Positions 1-6,561 are shown, counted from the first letter of the stretch. The stretch is 6,898 nucleotides of DNA from Planctomycetota bacterium (GCA_027623615.1 JAQBVH010000173.1:1-6898); one strand, 5' to 3'. Translations and numbers: made by a program. Notes: generated from the letters alone by a model not told the origin.

Positions 1-176
1 GCGCCGGTGCCCTCGCGCCACTGCCGCAGGTCACACACCTCGAGGTCGAAGTCGTCGACGACCTGTTCCTGCCCGCCGGCTTCGGCCAGCTGGTAGTCGG
101 GCTTGGCGACCTGGTCGTAGCGCTCGTACTCGCTGGCCCGGGCCCGGATGCCGTGTCGCTGCTTCTCGTCGCTCAT
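1..176 (-). CDS. Unknown acidic protein, N-terminal part (runs off the window)
   Basis: The frame opens with ATG at 176-174 and stays open for 58 codons to the window edge, so only the N-terminus is visible. It starts MSDEKQRHGI and is very hydrophilic, rich in Asp, Glu, Arg and Gln, with no signal peptide or membrane segment, so it is probably cytoplasmic. Third codon positions are almost all G or C, which supports real coding. The ATG overlaps the stop of the upstream permease as ATGA (176-173), the classic arrangement for translational coupling, so the two are probably one transcript. I do not recognise a family: the visible part has no known motif and the fold probably lies beyond the edge. 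A function tied to the permease is possible from the coupling alone, but this is inference. Confidence 0.72.
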   Translation of the reverse strand, partial: MSDEKQRHGIRARASEYERYDQVAKPDYQLAEAGGQEQVVDDFDLEVCDLRQWREGTG

Positions 177-1495
177 CGCCGTCGACCGACAAGGTACAGC
201 AGCGCGCCGAGCGCGCCCCACAGGAGCAGCAGACCGCTGCCTGCATCCAGGAAGGGCTTGTCGAGGTCGCCGATCACCTGGGCCACGACGAGCCCGGCCA
301 TGGCGAGCGCCGAGAGCCACCCCGCCGCGACCTGCACACCGCGCGGGATCGTGGTCTGCGACGACGCGAGCAGCGCGGGGTTGGTGCGCGAGACGCGCAC
401 GAGGGCGAAGGAGTGGATCCCGTAGAGGAGCACCAGGGCGAGCACCGCGATGCCCAGGGCGAGCCCGGTCTTGCCGCTCGCGATCAGGACGGCGACCAGC
501 AGGAAGCTGACCAGCACGCCGACGTGAGGCACGCTCGTCGAGGCGTGGACGCGGCCGAACACGGCGGGCATCAAGCCCTCCTGGGCCAGGCCGTAGGCCA
601 GGCGCGCGGGGACGATCATCGTCGCGTTGAACGAGGTCGCGATCGCCATCACCGCGCCGAGCGTGACGATCACCTCTGCGCCGCCGGGGAGGAAGGTGCG
701 CGCGGCGTCGGTCATCGGGGTGGCGCTGCGCTCGAGCGCGCCCGCCGGCGTCGTGCCGAAGGCGACCAGGGTCATGGCGAGGAAGACCAGGGTCGTCAGG
801 CAGACGCCGCGCAGGAACACGCGCGGCAGGCGGCGGGTGCTGTCCTCGACCTCGCCGGCCGTCTGGGCGAGGGACTCGAAGCCCGCGTAGGCGAAGAACA
901 GGGGCGGCAGCGCGGCGAGCAGGCCCGTCGGTCCATGCGGCAAGAGCGGGCGCAGGTTCTTGACCTCGATCGCGAACAGGCCCGGCACAACGAGGACCAG
1001 GATCGACACAGCGAGCAGCGCGCACATGGCGACCTGCAGCCGCGCGAACACCTGGACCCCGATCAGGTGCAGGGCAGCGAACACGGCGACGAGCGCGAGG
1101 GCGGCGCCGCGCAGGGCCCAGCCCTCGAGGGTCGTGTCGCACAGGGCCGCGAGCTGCTCGACCAACGCGACCGCGAGGTACGCGCCCGCGCCCATGTAGC
1201 TGACCAGCTTCAGCCATGCGGCGACGAAGCCCAGGCTCGGCGCGTCGAAGGTGCGCACGAGGTGCATGGCCTCGCCGCCGGGTTGCCGACCGAGCGGCGT
1301 CGCGAGGAACACGGCGTAGGCCACCGTGCTCGCGAGGACGACGGGCGCGAGGATGAGGTGCGCGAGGACCACCCCCGCCCCGGTCGCCGCGGAGGCGTCG
1401 CCCGTCACCTTGAAGATGCCCGCGCCGATCAGGATGCCGATCAAGGTCGCGTAGGCCTCGAGCGAGCCCATGCGGCGGCGGAGTTGACCGGTCAT
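173..1495 (-). CDS. APC-superfamily amino acid permease (12 TM)
   Basis: A 440-residue integral inner-membrane transporter of the amino acid-polyamine-organocation family. Hydrophobic segments fit about twelve helices (near 12-31, 38-66, 86-112, 130-148, 152-175, 189-212, 226-248, 272-292, 320-340, 344-366, 386-407 and 417-437). Family hallmarks are the GAGIF turn in the broken first helix (24-28), which contacts the substrate amine and carboxylate in characterised APC members; the helix-6 stretch FFAYAGFES (200-208) followed by an acidic loop and RRLPR (221-225); and PARLAYGLAQEGLMP (296-310), the usual cytoplasmic loop signature. Length is normal. The substrate cannot be read from sequence. 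The start at 1495 has no Shine-Dalgarno but has a TAAGCT hexamer six bases upstream; Met9 is an alternative start. The stop overlaps the next gene by four bases. It diverges from the esterase gene, so a shared control region is possible but a functional link is not shown. Confidence 0.93.
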   Translation of the reverse strand: MTGQLRRRMGSLEAYATLIGILIGAGIFKVTGDASAATGAGVVLAHLILAPVVLASTVAYAVFLATPLGRQPGGEAMHLVRTFDAPSLGFVAAWLKLVSYMGAGAYLAVALVEQLAALCDTTLEGWALRGAALALVAVFAALHLIGVQVFARLQVAMCALLAVSILVLVVPGLFAIEVKNLRPLLPHGPTGLLAALPPLFFAYAGFESLAQTAGEVEDSTRRLPRVFLRGVCLTTLVFLAMTLVAFGTTPAGALERSATPMTDAARTFLPGGAEVIVTLGAVMAIATSFNATMIVPARLAYGLAQEGLMPAVFGRVHASTSVPHVGVLVSFLLVAVLIASGKTGLALGIAVLALVLLYGIHSFALVRVSRTNPALLASSQTTIPRGVQVAAGWLSALAMAGLVVAQVIGDLDKPFLDAGSGLLLLWGALGALLYLVGRRR

Positions 1496-1501
1496 GGGCA
1501 G

Positions 1502-1507
1502 AGCTTA
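1502..1507 (-). promoter_or_regulatory. -10-like hexamer TAAGCT before the permease
   Basis: Read on the minus strand, TAAGCT fits TANNNT and ends six bases before the ATG at 1495. Transcription starting about seven bases after a -10 would begin at the A of the start codon, giving a leaderless mRNA. There is no Shine-Dalgarno in the short leader. No -35 match is seen. Confidence 0.42.
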
Positions 1508-1531
1508 GCGCCCGGCGCCGCGCCAGGCCTT

Positions 1532-1552
1532 TTGGGCGCACCCCGGGCCCAA
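1532..1552. repeat. Inverted repeat TTGGGC-N9-GCCCAA, possible operator
   Basis: Perfect 6-base arms (1532-1537 and 1547-1552) flank a 9-base spacer in the middle of the divergent gap. The repeat covers the place where a -35 element for the esterase promoter would fall, so a dimeric regulator bound here could affect one or both genes. The arms are short and mostly G/C, so chance is a real alternative; there is no T-run to make it a terminator. Confidence 0.3.
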
Positions 1553-1562
1553 TCGACTCGGG

Positions 1563-1568
1563 TAACCT
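1563..1568 (+). promoter_or_regulatory. -10-like hexamer TAACCT before the esterase
   Basis: TAACCT fits TANNNT and ends six bases before the ATG at 1575, in an otherwise G+C-rich stretch. As with the permease, this would place the transcription start at the start codon. No Shine-Dalgarno lies between it and the ATG, and no -35 match is visible at 16-18 bases. Confidence 0.45.
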
Positions 1569-1574
1569 GTCGCC

Positions 1575-3539
1575 ATGTTGCGTCAGATTCTCTCCACTGC
1601 CCTCGTCTCCGCCCTCGCGACCACGGCCCTCGACACCACGGCCCTCGCGGATGTCCGCTGCGCCAAGATCTTCGGTGACCACATGGTCCTCCAGCGGGAG
1701 ACCGAGGTCGCCGTGTGGGGCTGGGGAGACCCTGGCGAGCACGTCACCGTGACAGGCTCATGGAGCGACGGTGGCCGCGTCACCGTCACCGGTCGCGACG
1801 GACGCTGGAGCCTCAAGATCGCGACGCCGGTCGCCGGTGGACCGCACACGCTCAGCGTGAAGGGCAACAACGAGCTGACCTTCTCGGACGTGCTGATCGG
1901 CGAGGTCTGGGTCTGCTCGGGCCAATCGAACATGGAGTGGGCCGTGCGCTCCTCGGACAACCCCGAAGAGGAGATCAAGAGCGCGAACCACCCGAACCTG
2001 CGCATCTTCGACGTGGGGCGCGCGATCTCGATGGAGCCGGTAGAGGACGTCAGCGGCTCCTGGAGCGCGGTGACGCCCGAGACGATTCCTGGCTTCAGCG
2101 CCGTGGGTTACTTCTTCGGCCGCGAGGTGCAGGCGCAGCTCGGCATCCCAGTCGGCCTGATCGGCTCGAACTGGGGCGGCACGGTCGCGGAGTCCTGGAC
2201 CAGCCGCGAAGGGCTCGCCAGCTTCCCGGAGTTCACCGAGAAGATCAACGCGATCGACAGCGCCCTGGAGGGCGGCGGCGAGGACACCCTCGGCGGGCGC
2301 CAGGCGCAGTGGTGGCACACCCTGAACGCCAAGGACCCGGGCATGCGGGAGGGCTGGATGAAGCCCGGCGTCGACACCGCGAGCTGGACCGAGACCACGT
2401 TGCCCGGCCTCTTCAAGGACTTCGGCCACGGCGACTTCGATGGCTGCATGTGGTACCGCCGCTCCGTGACCGTGCCCGCGGCCTGGGCCGGCAAGGACCT
2501 CGTGCTCGAGCTCGGCCCCGTCGACGACATGGACATCACCTACTTCAACGGTGAAGAGGTCGGCGCCATGCGCCAGACCGGCAAGTGGCAGACGCCGCGC
2601 GTCTACAGCGTGCCGGCCGCCAAGGTGCACGCGGGCCGCGAGAACCTGATCAGCGTCCTCTGCCTCGACACCGGCGGCGGCGGCGCCATCGGCCTGAACA
2701 CGGCCATGCGGCTGCGCCCCAAGGACTCCGAGCGCGCCGTCGACCTGTCGGGTGCCTGGCACGCGCGGCCCGGCGTGAAGCTGGGAGACCTCGGCAGCTA
2801 TCCCAGCGACCAGTTCTTCCACGCCAACTACGTCACCGCGCTGCACAACGGCATGATCGCGCCGATCGTGCCCTATGGCATCCGCGGCGCGCTCTGGTAC
2901 CAGGGCGAGTCGAACCGCGGGCGGGCCGCCCAGTACCGGCGCGTGTTCTCGAACATGATCGAGGACTGGCGCCGCAAGTGGGGCATCGGCGACTTCTCGT
3001 TCTACTTCGTCCAGCTCGCGCCGTACCACTACAACCTCGACGCCGGCGAGCTGGCCGAGCTGCGCGAAGCCCAGACGCTGGCCCTCGCGCTGCCGAACAC
3101 CGGCATGGCCGTGACGATGGACGTCGGCAACGTCCGGGACATCCACCCCAGGAACAAGCAGGACGTCGGCAAGCGCCTGGCCCTGTGGGCCCTGGCCAAG
3201 GACTATGGCCAGGACGTCGTGTACTCGGGGCCGCTGTATCGCTCAATGGTCATCGTCGGCAGCAGCGCGCGCTTGCACTTCGACCACGGCCAGGGCCTGC
3301 GCGCCGAGGGCGGCGCGCCGACGAACTTCACGCTGGCGGGCGCCGACGGCGTGTTCCATCCGGCCAGCGCCCGCATCGACGGCGCGACGATCGTCGTGAC
3401 CTGCGAGGCGGTGCCGCAGCCGGCCGCCGTGCGCTACTGCTGGGGCACGGACGACGAGGGCAACCTGTTCAACGGAGCTGGCCTGCCGGCATCCTCCTTC
3501 CGCAGCGACGCCTGGCCGCCGGTCTCGAGCTGGAGGTGA
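1575..3539 (+). CDS. Secreted sialate O-acetylesterase-like SGNH esterase
   Basis: A 654-residue protein of the SASA/sialate O-acetylesterase family, which removes acetyl esters from sialic acids or other acetylated sugars. A signal peptide occupies about residues 1-25, with likely cleavage after ALA. A short beta domain follows (about 26-108). The split SGNH catalytic domain begins with SGQSNMEW (115-122), where Ser118 is the expected nucleophile; NWGGT (199-203) is the second block and WYQGESN (441-447) supplies the oxyanion Asn; DIHP (522-525) supplies the catalytic His524, with Asp522 a candidate partner. Between the blocks, about 245-395 is a beta-galactosidase-like jelly-roll insertion containing WYRRSV, as in family members. 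Length is typical and the C-terminus intact. Known relatives also deacetylate xyloglucan or xylan, so the substrate is not certain; the nearby sialidase favours sialic acid. The stop overlaps the VOC gene start. Confidence 0.92.
   Translation: MLRQILSTALVSALATTALDTTALADVRCAKIFGDHMVLQRETEVAVWGWGDPGEHVTVTGSWSDGGRVTVTGRDGRWSLKIATPVAGGPHTLSVKGNNELTFSDVLIGEVWVCSGQSNMEWAVRSSDNPEEEIKSANHPNLRIFDVGRAISMEPVEDVSGSWSAVTPETIPGFSAVGYFFGREVQAQLGIPVGLIGSNWGGTVAESWTSREGLASFPEFTEKINAIDSALEGGGEDTLGGRQAQWWHTLNAKDPGMREGWMKPGVDTASWTETTLPGLFKDFGHGDFDGCMWYRRSVTVPAAWAGKDLVLELGPVDDMDITYFNGEEVGAMRQTGKWQTPRVYSVPAAKVHAGRENLISVLCLDTGGGGAIGLNTAMRLRPKDSERAVDLSGAWHARPGVKLGDLGSYPSDQFFHANYVTALHNGMIAPIVPYGIRGALWYQGESNRGRAAQYRRVFSNMIEDWRRKWGIGDFSFYFVQLAPYHYNLDAGELAELREAQTLALALPNTGMAVTMDVGNVRDIHPRNKQDVGKRLALWALAKDYGQDVVYSGPLYRSMVIVGSSARLHFDHGQGLRAEGGAPTNFTLAGADGVFHPASARIDGATIVVTCEAVPQPAAVRYCWGTDDEGNLFNGAGLPASSFRSDAWPPVSSWR
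1621..1650 (+). repeat. 15-base tandem duplication inside the esterase signal peptide
   Basis: Two adjacent 15-base units share an identical first 12 bases (CCACGGCCCTCG at 1621-1632 and 1636-1647). They are in frame and encode TTALD then TTALA, so the signal peptide was extended by five residues. Earlier codons in the same peptide (TALVSALA) have a similar Ala-Leu spacing. The second unit carries the likely cleavage site. Confidence 0.6.
3532..3539 (+). promoter_or_regulatory. Shine-Dalgarno-like GGAGGTGA at the esterase/VOC junction
   Basis: GGAGGTGA is a near-perfect match to the anti-Shine-Dalgarno sequence and contains both the GTG start of the VOC gene and the TGA stop of the esterase. 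Because it overlaps the start itself, it is placed to hold or re-position a terminating ribosome rather than recruit one at normal spacing. No ATG, GTG or TTG follows at 5-9 bases, so the GTG at 3536 remains the best start. Confidence 0.5.
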
Positions 3540-3904
3540 GCGTTCGCGCCCTCAACCACATCGGCCTGCACGTCCTCGAGGTCGATCGCTCGCGGCGCTT
3601 CTACGCGGAGGTGCTCGGCCTCAGCGAGCTGCCCCGTCCCGAGTTCGACTTCCCCGGCGCCTGGTTCGCCCTGGGGCCGGGGCAGGAGCTGCACCTGATC
3701 GGCAAGCGAGCTTCGGGGGACGGGCGCTTCAAGGAGTGTCACTACTCCCTCGAGGTCGAGGATCTGGAGGACATGGCGGCGCACCTCACGGGGCTCGCTC
3801 TGGAGCACTCCGGACTCCTCGACCGTCCGGACGGCGCCCGACAGGTCTTCGTCGCCGACCCCGACGGCCACGAGATCGAGCTGCTCGAGTTCCCGGCCGC
3901 GTGA
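3536..3904 (+). CDS. VOC-superfamily (glyoxalase-fold) protein
   Basis: A 122-residue single VOC protein made of two beta-alpha-beta-beta-beta units, the usual size for a subunit that dimerises to form its sites. The first unit opens with LNHIGLHV (6-13) and FYAEVLGL (22-29); the second ends in the diagnostic DPDGHEIELLEF (108-119). Expected metal ligands are present: His8, His53 in ELHLIG, His69 in CHYSLEV and Glu115. A metal-dependent lyase, isomerase, dioxygenase or resistance-type activity is possible, and the family is too broad to choose. The GTG start is selected because the VOC fold begins right after it and it overlaps the esterase stop as GTGA, implying translational coupling. There is no signal peptide, so it is cytoplasmic while its partner is exported. 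Its role beside an exported esterase is unclear. Confidence 0.88.
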   Translation: MSVRALNHIGLHVLEVDRSRRFYAEVLGLSELPRPEFDFPGAWFALGPGQELHLIGKRASGDGRFKECHYSLEVEDLEDMAAHLTGLALEHSGLLDRPDGARQVFVADPDGHEIELLEFPAA

Positions 3905-3969
3905 CTTCCGGCACTCGCCTTCAATATCAATAGGAGCAGGGCCGGACCGCGTGGGTGGACCCTGCTTCC
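3905..3969 (+). promoter_or_regulatory. Short A+T-richer gap before the sigma-like gene
   Basis: Positions 3920-3933 (TTCAATATCAATAG) are the least G+C-rich stretch nearby and could hold a promoter, although no exact TANNNT sits close to a start codon. AGGAG at 3932-3936 resembles a Shine-Dalgarno but lies 14 bases before a GTG at 3951 (another frame), 18 before the in-frame GTG at 3955 and 33 before the ATG at 3970, so it does not settle the start. No terminator hairpin is evident after the VOC gene. Confidence 0.35.
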
Positions 3970-4548
3970 ATGAGCCAGTCCTGGACCGCCCTTCTCAAGG
4001 AGGTCGAACGCTCCGCCAACGAGGTGTGCGTCGACCATTCCGAGCGCCAAGACCTGGTGCAGGAGGCGCTCGTGCGTGTCTGGGAGCGACTCGCGTCGGA
4101 GGGGGGCCTGCGCCCGACCAACGCCCTGGTGCGCACCGTCCTGCGCCGCCTCAAGATCGACCACTGGCGCAGGGGCGCGCGTGCGGGTCGAGCTCGCGCC
4201 GCGCGAGCCTGCCGGCGCGGGCCCGGGTCCGTCGCAGGTCCTCGAAGAGCGCAGCCCGAACCAGTCCGCGAGGCCCCCGTGCGCACCGGCTCCGTCCTGC
4301 TGCCCCGGCGCACCGTACGTCGAAGGCGGGCAGCTCGTGCTGGAGGCCGGGCCGATGGCAGCGTTGCAGGCCATCGCGGCGGAGTTGTTCGAGCTCGAGG
4401 TCCGCGCGGGCTCCGAGGAGCTGCAGCACCTGCACCACGAGCTGCAAGCCGACAGCGCGAGCTGGAGCTGCGCGAGGAGCATCGCGAGCTGATCCTGACC
4501 CTCAAGTTCGCCAATCTGATGGGCTACGACGAGCTGTTCGACTGGTAG
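3970..4548 (+). CDS. ECF-like sigma-70 region 2 protein, probably frameshifted and truncated
   Basis: The N-terminal 70 residues match sigma-70 region 2: RQDLVQEALVRVWERL (26-41), then NALVRTVLRRLKIDHWRR (51-68), the core-binding and -10-binding helices of an ECF sigma factor. One frame stays open for 192 codons, but after about 4180 its codons gain many A/T third positions and the protein becomes Arg/Ala-rich nonsense. The +1 frame takes over with good codon use (about 4181-4455; sigma-linker-like VLEERSPNQSA) until its own TGA at 4490-4492. The original frame resumes at about 4456 with REEHRELILTLKFANLMGYDEL, which resembles the start of region 4 but stops before the DNA-binding helix-turn-helix. 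So either two compensating indels or two sequencing errors lie in GCGCG runs, and region 4 is short in any case. It may be a pseudogene. An in-frame GTG at 3955 is an alternative start. Confidence 0.6.
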   Translation: MSQSWTALLKEVERSANEVCVDHSERQDLVQEALVRVWERLASEGGLRPTNALVRTVLRRLKIDHWRRGARAGRARAARACRRGPGSVAGPRRAQPEPVREAPVRTGSVLLPRRTVRRRRAARAGGRADGSVAGHRGGVVRARGPRGLRGAAAPAPRAASRQRELELREEHRELILTLKFANLMGYDELFDW

Positions 4549-4570
4549 GGCGGCGCCGCGCGAGGCCGTC

Positions 4571-4576
4571 TAGAAT
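4571..4576 (+). promoter_or_regulatory. -10-like hexamer TAGAAT before the sialidase
   Basis: TAGAAT differs from TATAAT at one position and ends eight bases before the ATG at 4585 (five before the in-frame GTG at 4582). No Shine-Dalgarno lies between. A start about seven bases downstream gives a leaderless or nearly leaderless sialidase mRNA. It implies the sialidase has its own promoter and is not simply read through from the sigma-like gene. No -35 match is visible. Confidence 0.5.
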
Positions 4577-4584
4577 GCGCCGTG

Positions 4585-6516
4585 ATGCTGCGCTCACTCC
4601 TCGCCGTCGTTCTCGTCCTCCCGGCCTCCGCCCAGAGCCTGCTGACCAGCTTCGAGGTGTTCGCAGCGGGCCCGCTCACCCGCGCCGCGGGGGAGGGCTT
4701 CCAGCTGATGGCCGACAAGGGCCACGCCGAGATCGACGCGGACCACGCGCGCACCGGAGGCCAGTGCCTGCACCTGCTCGGCGGCGAGGAGCGCTCGGTC
4801 GAGCTGCGCGCCGACCTCGACGGGGGCATCGGCAGCGTGCGCTTCGCGGGCGAGCGTTGGACCAGCCGCGCCCCCTTCGCCCTGCGCATGGAGGGCTACC
4901 GCGACGGCCAGTGGGTCGAGGTGTGGGACGGCACGCGCGAGGTGGTCGTCGGGCGCAGCTTCAAGAGTGATGTGGCCGTGCGCATCGATCCGCCTGTCGA
5001 TCGCCTGCGCTTCGTCGCGACCTCGCCGCAGGGCTCCGGCGTCCTGATCGACGACCTGTGCGTCAGCGCCCCCGGCCCCGCGCGCTTGATGGGGGTGAGC
5101 GCGGATCAGATCGTGCGGCCCGTGCTGCTCGGCAAGCCGTGGAGTCCCCTGATGCACGTCGACGTGCGCGTCGAGGGTACGCACGGGGTGCTCAGCCTCG
5201 ATCAGTTGAGCTTCTCCCTGGTGGGCGTGGATCCGGAGCTCGTCTCTGCCGTGGCGCTCTTCACCGGAGACCGCTTCCGCGACGCACAGCGGATGAACGC
5301 GAGGGCCGGTGTGCTCCAAGACGGGTTGAACCTGGAGGAGGGCACGCACCGCTTCTGGTTCGCCGTCCAACCCTCCGAGCAGGTCGGACTCGACGACAGC
5401 TTCGATGCGCGCCTCGACTCCCTGGTGATCGACGGAGAGCCCGCGCGGGACCTCGCGCCGCCGGGCCCGCCTCGCCGTCAGCGCGTGGGCGTCGCCCTGC
5501 GCGACGCGGGTGACAGCAGCGTGCACACCTACCGCATCCCGGCCATGGTGATCACGCCCAAGGGCACGCTGATCGCCACCTACGACATCCGCTACGAGAG
5601 CGGCAGCGATCTCCCGGGTCACATCGATGTGGGCGTGCAGCGCTCGAGCGATGGCGGGCGCACCTGGTCGCCGATGGCGGTCTGCATGGACATGGGGGAG
5701 CCCCACGGCCAGAACGGCATCGGCGATCCGGCGTCCCTGGTCGACCCGGCGACCGGTCGCGTGTTCGTGTTCGCCCTCTGGAGCAAGGGCAACCGCGCCT
5801 GGAACGGGTCGGGCCCTGGCCTCACCCCCGAGGAGACAGGGCAGCTCATGGTGGTGCACAGTGACGACGAGGGCGTGACCTGGTCGCAGCCGCGCAATCT
5901 GACTCCTGCTCTGAAGGATCCCGAGTGGCGTCTCCTCCTGCAGTCGCCCGGCAACGGGATCGCGATGGCGGACGGCAGCCTGGTCTGCCCCGCGCAGTAT
6001 CGGGACGCGGAGGGCGTGCCCTGGTCCACCGTGATCTTCTCCAAGGACCACGGCGAGACCTGGACCATCGGCACGGGCGCGCGCGCGGACACGACCGAGA
6101 GCCGCGTCGTCGAGCTGCCCGGCGGGGTGCTGATGTTGAACATGCGCGACAACCGCGGCGGGTCGCGCGCCGTGATGGTCAGCGAGGACCTGGGGCAGAC
6201 CTGGAAGGACCACGCGAGCACGCGCTCGGCCCTGATCGAGCCCGTCTGCAATGCCGGGCTGGAGCGCGGCCGCGACGGGCGGCTGTGGTTCATGAACCCG
6301 GCCGTGAACCGGGCGCCGCGCTGCCGCATGACCCTCAAGGCGTCGGACGATCAGGGGCTGACCTGGCCCCATGCGCTGCTGCTCTTCGAGCCCACCTGCG
6401 CGGGCTACCCCACCCTCGTGCCCCTGGATGGAGCGATCGGGGCCCTCTACGAGGGCGGCGCGGCTGCGCACCTGATCTACGAGCGCGTGCGGATCGAGGA
6501 AGTCGTACGCAAGTAG
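4585..6516 (+). CDS. Secreted exo-alpha-sialidase (neuraminidase), GH33
   Basis: A 643-residue enzyme that releases terminal sialic acids from glycoconjugates outside the cytoplasm. The signal peptide (about 1-17) ends ASA-QS. Residues about 18-160 look like a beta-sandwich, possibly carbohydrate-binding; about 165-290 resemble the N-terminal domain that precedes BNR neuraminidases (BNR_assoc_N). The six-bladed catalytic domain (about 300-640) has YRIP with Arg317, acid/base Asp342 in SGSDLPGH, Glu505 in TTES, Arg521 in NMRDNRGGSR, Arg579 and nucleophile Tyr608 in GYPTL; their spacings agree with characterised bacterial sialidases. Five Asp boxes (S-x-D-x-G-x-T-W) begin at 354, 426, 486, 533 and 587. 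The catalytic domain closely resembles Bacteroides-type sialidases as I remember them (for example NMRDNRGGSRAV). ATG 4585 is preferred; GTG 4582 in the same frame would add one residue. The esterase nearby could unmask its O-acetylated substrates. Confidence 0.95.
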   Translation: MLRSLLAVVLVLPASAQSLLTSFEVFAAGPLTRAAGEGFQLMADKGHAEIDADHARTGGQCLHLLGGEERSVELRADLDGGIGSVRFAGERWTSRAPFALRMEGYRDGQWVEVWDGTREVVVGRSFKSDVAVRIDPPVDRLRFVATSPQGSGVLIDDLCVSAPGPARLMGVSADQIVRPVLLGKPWSPLMHVDVRVEGTHGVLSLDQLSFSLVGVDPELVSAVALFTGDRFRDAQRMNARAGVLQDGLNLEEGTHRFWFAVQPSEQVGLDDSFDARLDSLVIDGEPARDLAPPGPPRRQRVGVALRDAGDSSVHTYRIPAMVITPKGTLIATYDIRYESGSDLPGHIDVGVQRSSDGGRTWSPMAVCMDMGEPHGQNGIGDPASLVDPATGRVFVFALWSKGNRAWNGSGPGLTPEETGQLMVVHSDDEGVTWSQPRNLTPALKDPEWRLLLQSPGNGIAMADGSLVCPAQYRDAEGVPWSTVIFSKDHGETWTIGTGARADTTESRVVELPGGVLMLNMRDNRGGSRAVMVSEDLGQTWKDHASTRSALIEPVCNAGLERGRDGRLWFMNPAVNRAPRCRMTLKASDDQGLTWPHALLLFEPTCAGYPTLVPLDGAIGALYEGGAAAHLIYERVRIEEVVRK

Positions 6517-6561
6517 CAGACCCAGGCGGGACAGCGGCCTGCTCGAGGTCCGCCGCACGAC

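Larger units (their letters stand above)
1496..1574. promoter_or_regulatory. Divergent intergenic control region between permease and esterase
   Basis: This 79-base gap separates two genes transcribed away from each other, so it must hold both promoters unless either gene is silent. It contains a -10-like hexamer facing each way, close to each start codon, and a 6-base inverted repeat between them. No convincing -35 boxes are seen at normal spacing. The rest is G+C-rich and without other recognisable signal. Confidence 0.6.

Noticed and set aside
413..1678. A 421-codon plus-strand frame across the permease
   Set aside because: Its product is a low-complexity Arg/Gly/Glu/His-rich sequence and it lies antisense to a clear membrane transporter.
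1758..3146. A 462-codon minus-strand frame across the esterase
   Set aside because: Val/Ala/Arg/His-rich shadow product with no domain, opposite a gene with complete SGNH catalytic blocks.
2585..3535. Upstream extension of the VOC frame to make a 439-residue fusion
   Set aside because: The added part is Arg/Pro-rich out-of-frame translation of the esterase; the VOC fold begins exactly at the GTG at 3536.
4151..4447. Minus-strand frame inside the sigma-like gene as a separate small gene
   Set aside because: Good third-position G/C is expected opposite the +1 coding frame there; the product has no motif and its start has no supporting signal.
4550..4559. Perfect 10-base palindrome GCGGCGCCGC after the sigma-like gene
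   Set aside because: Pure G/C, no loop and no following T-run; nearly the same string also occurs at 1513-1522, so it looks like composition rather than a terminator.
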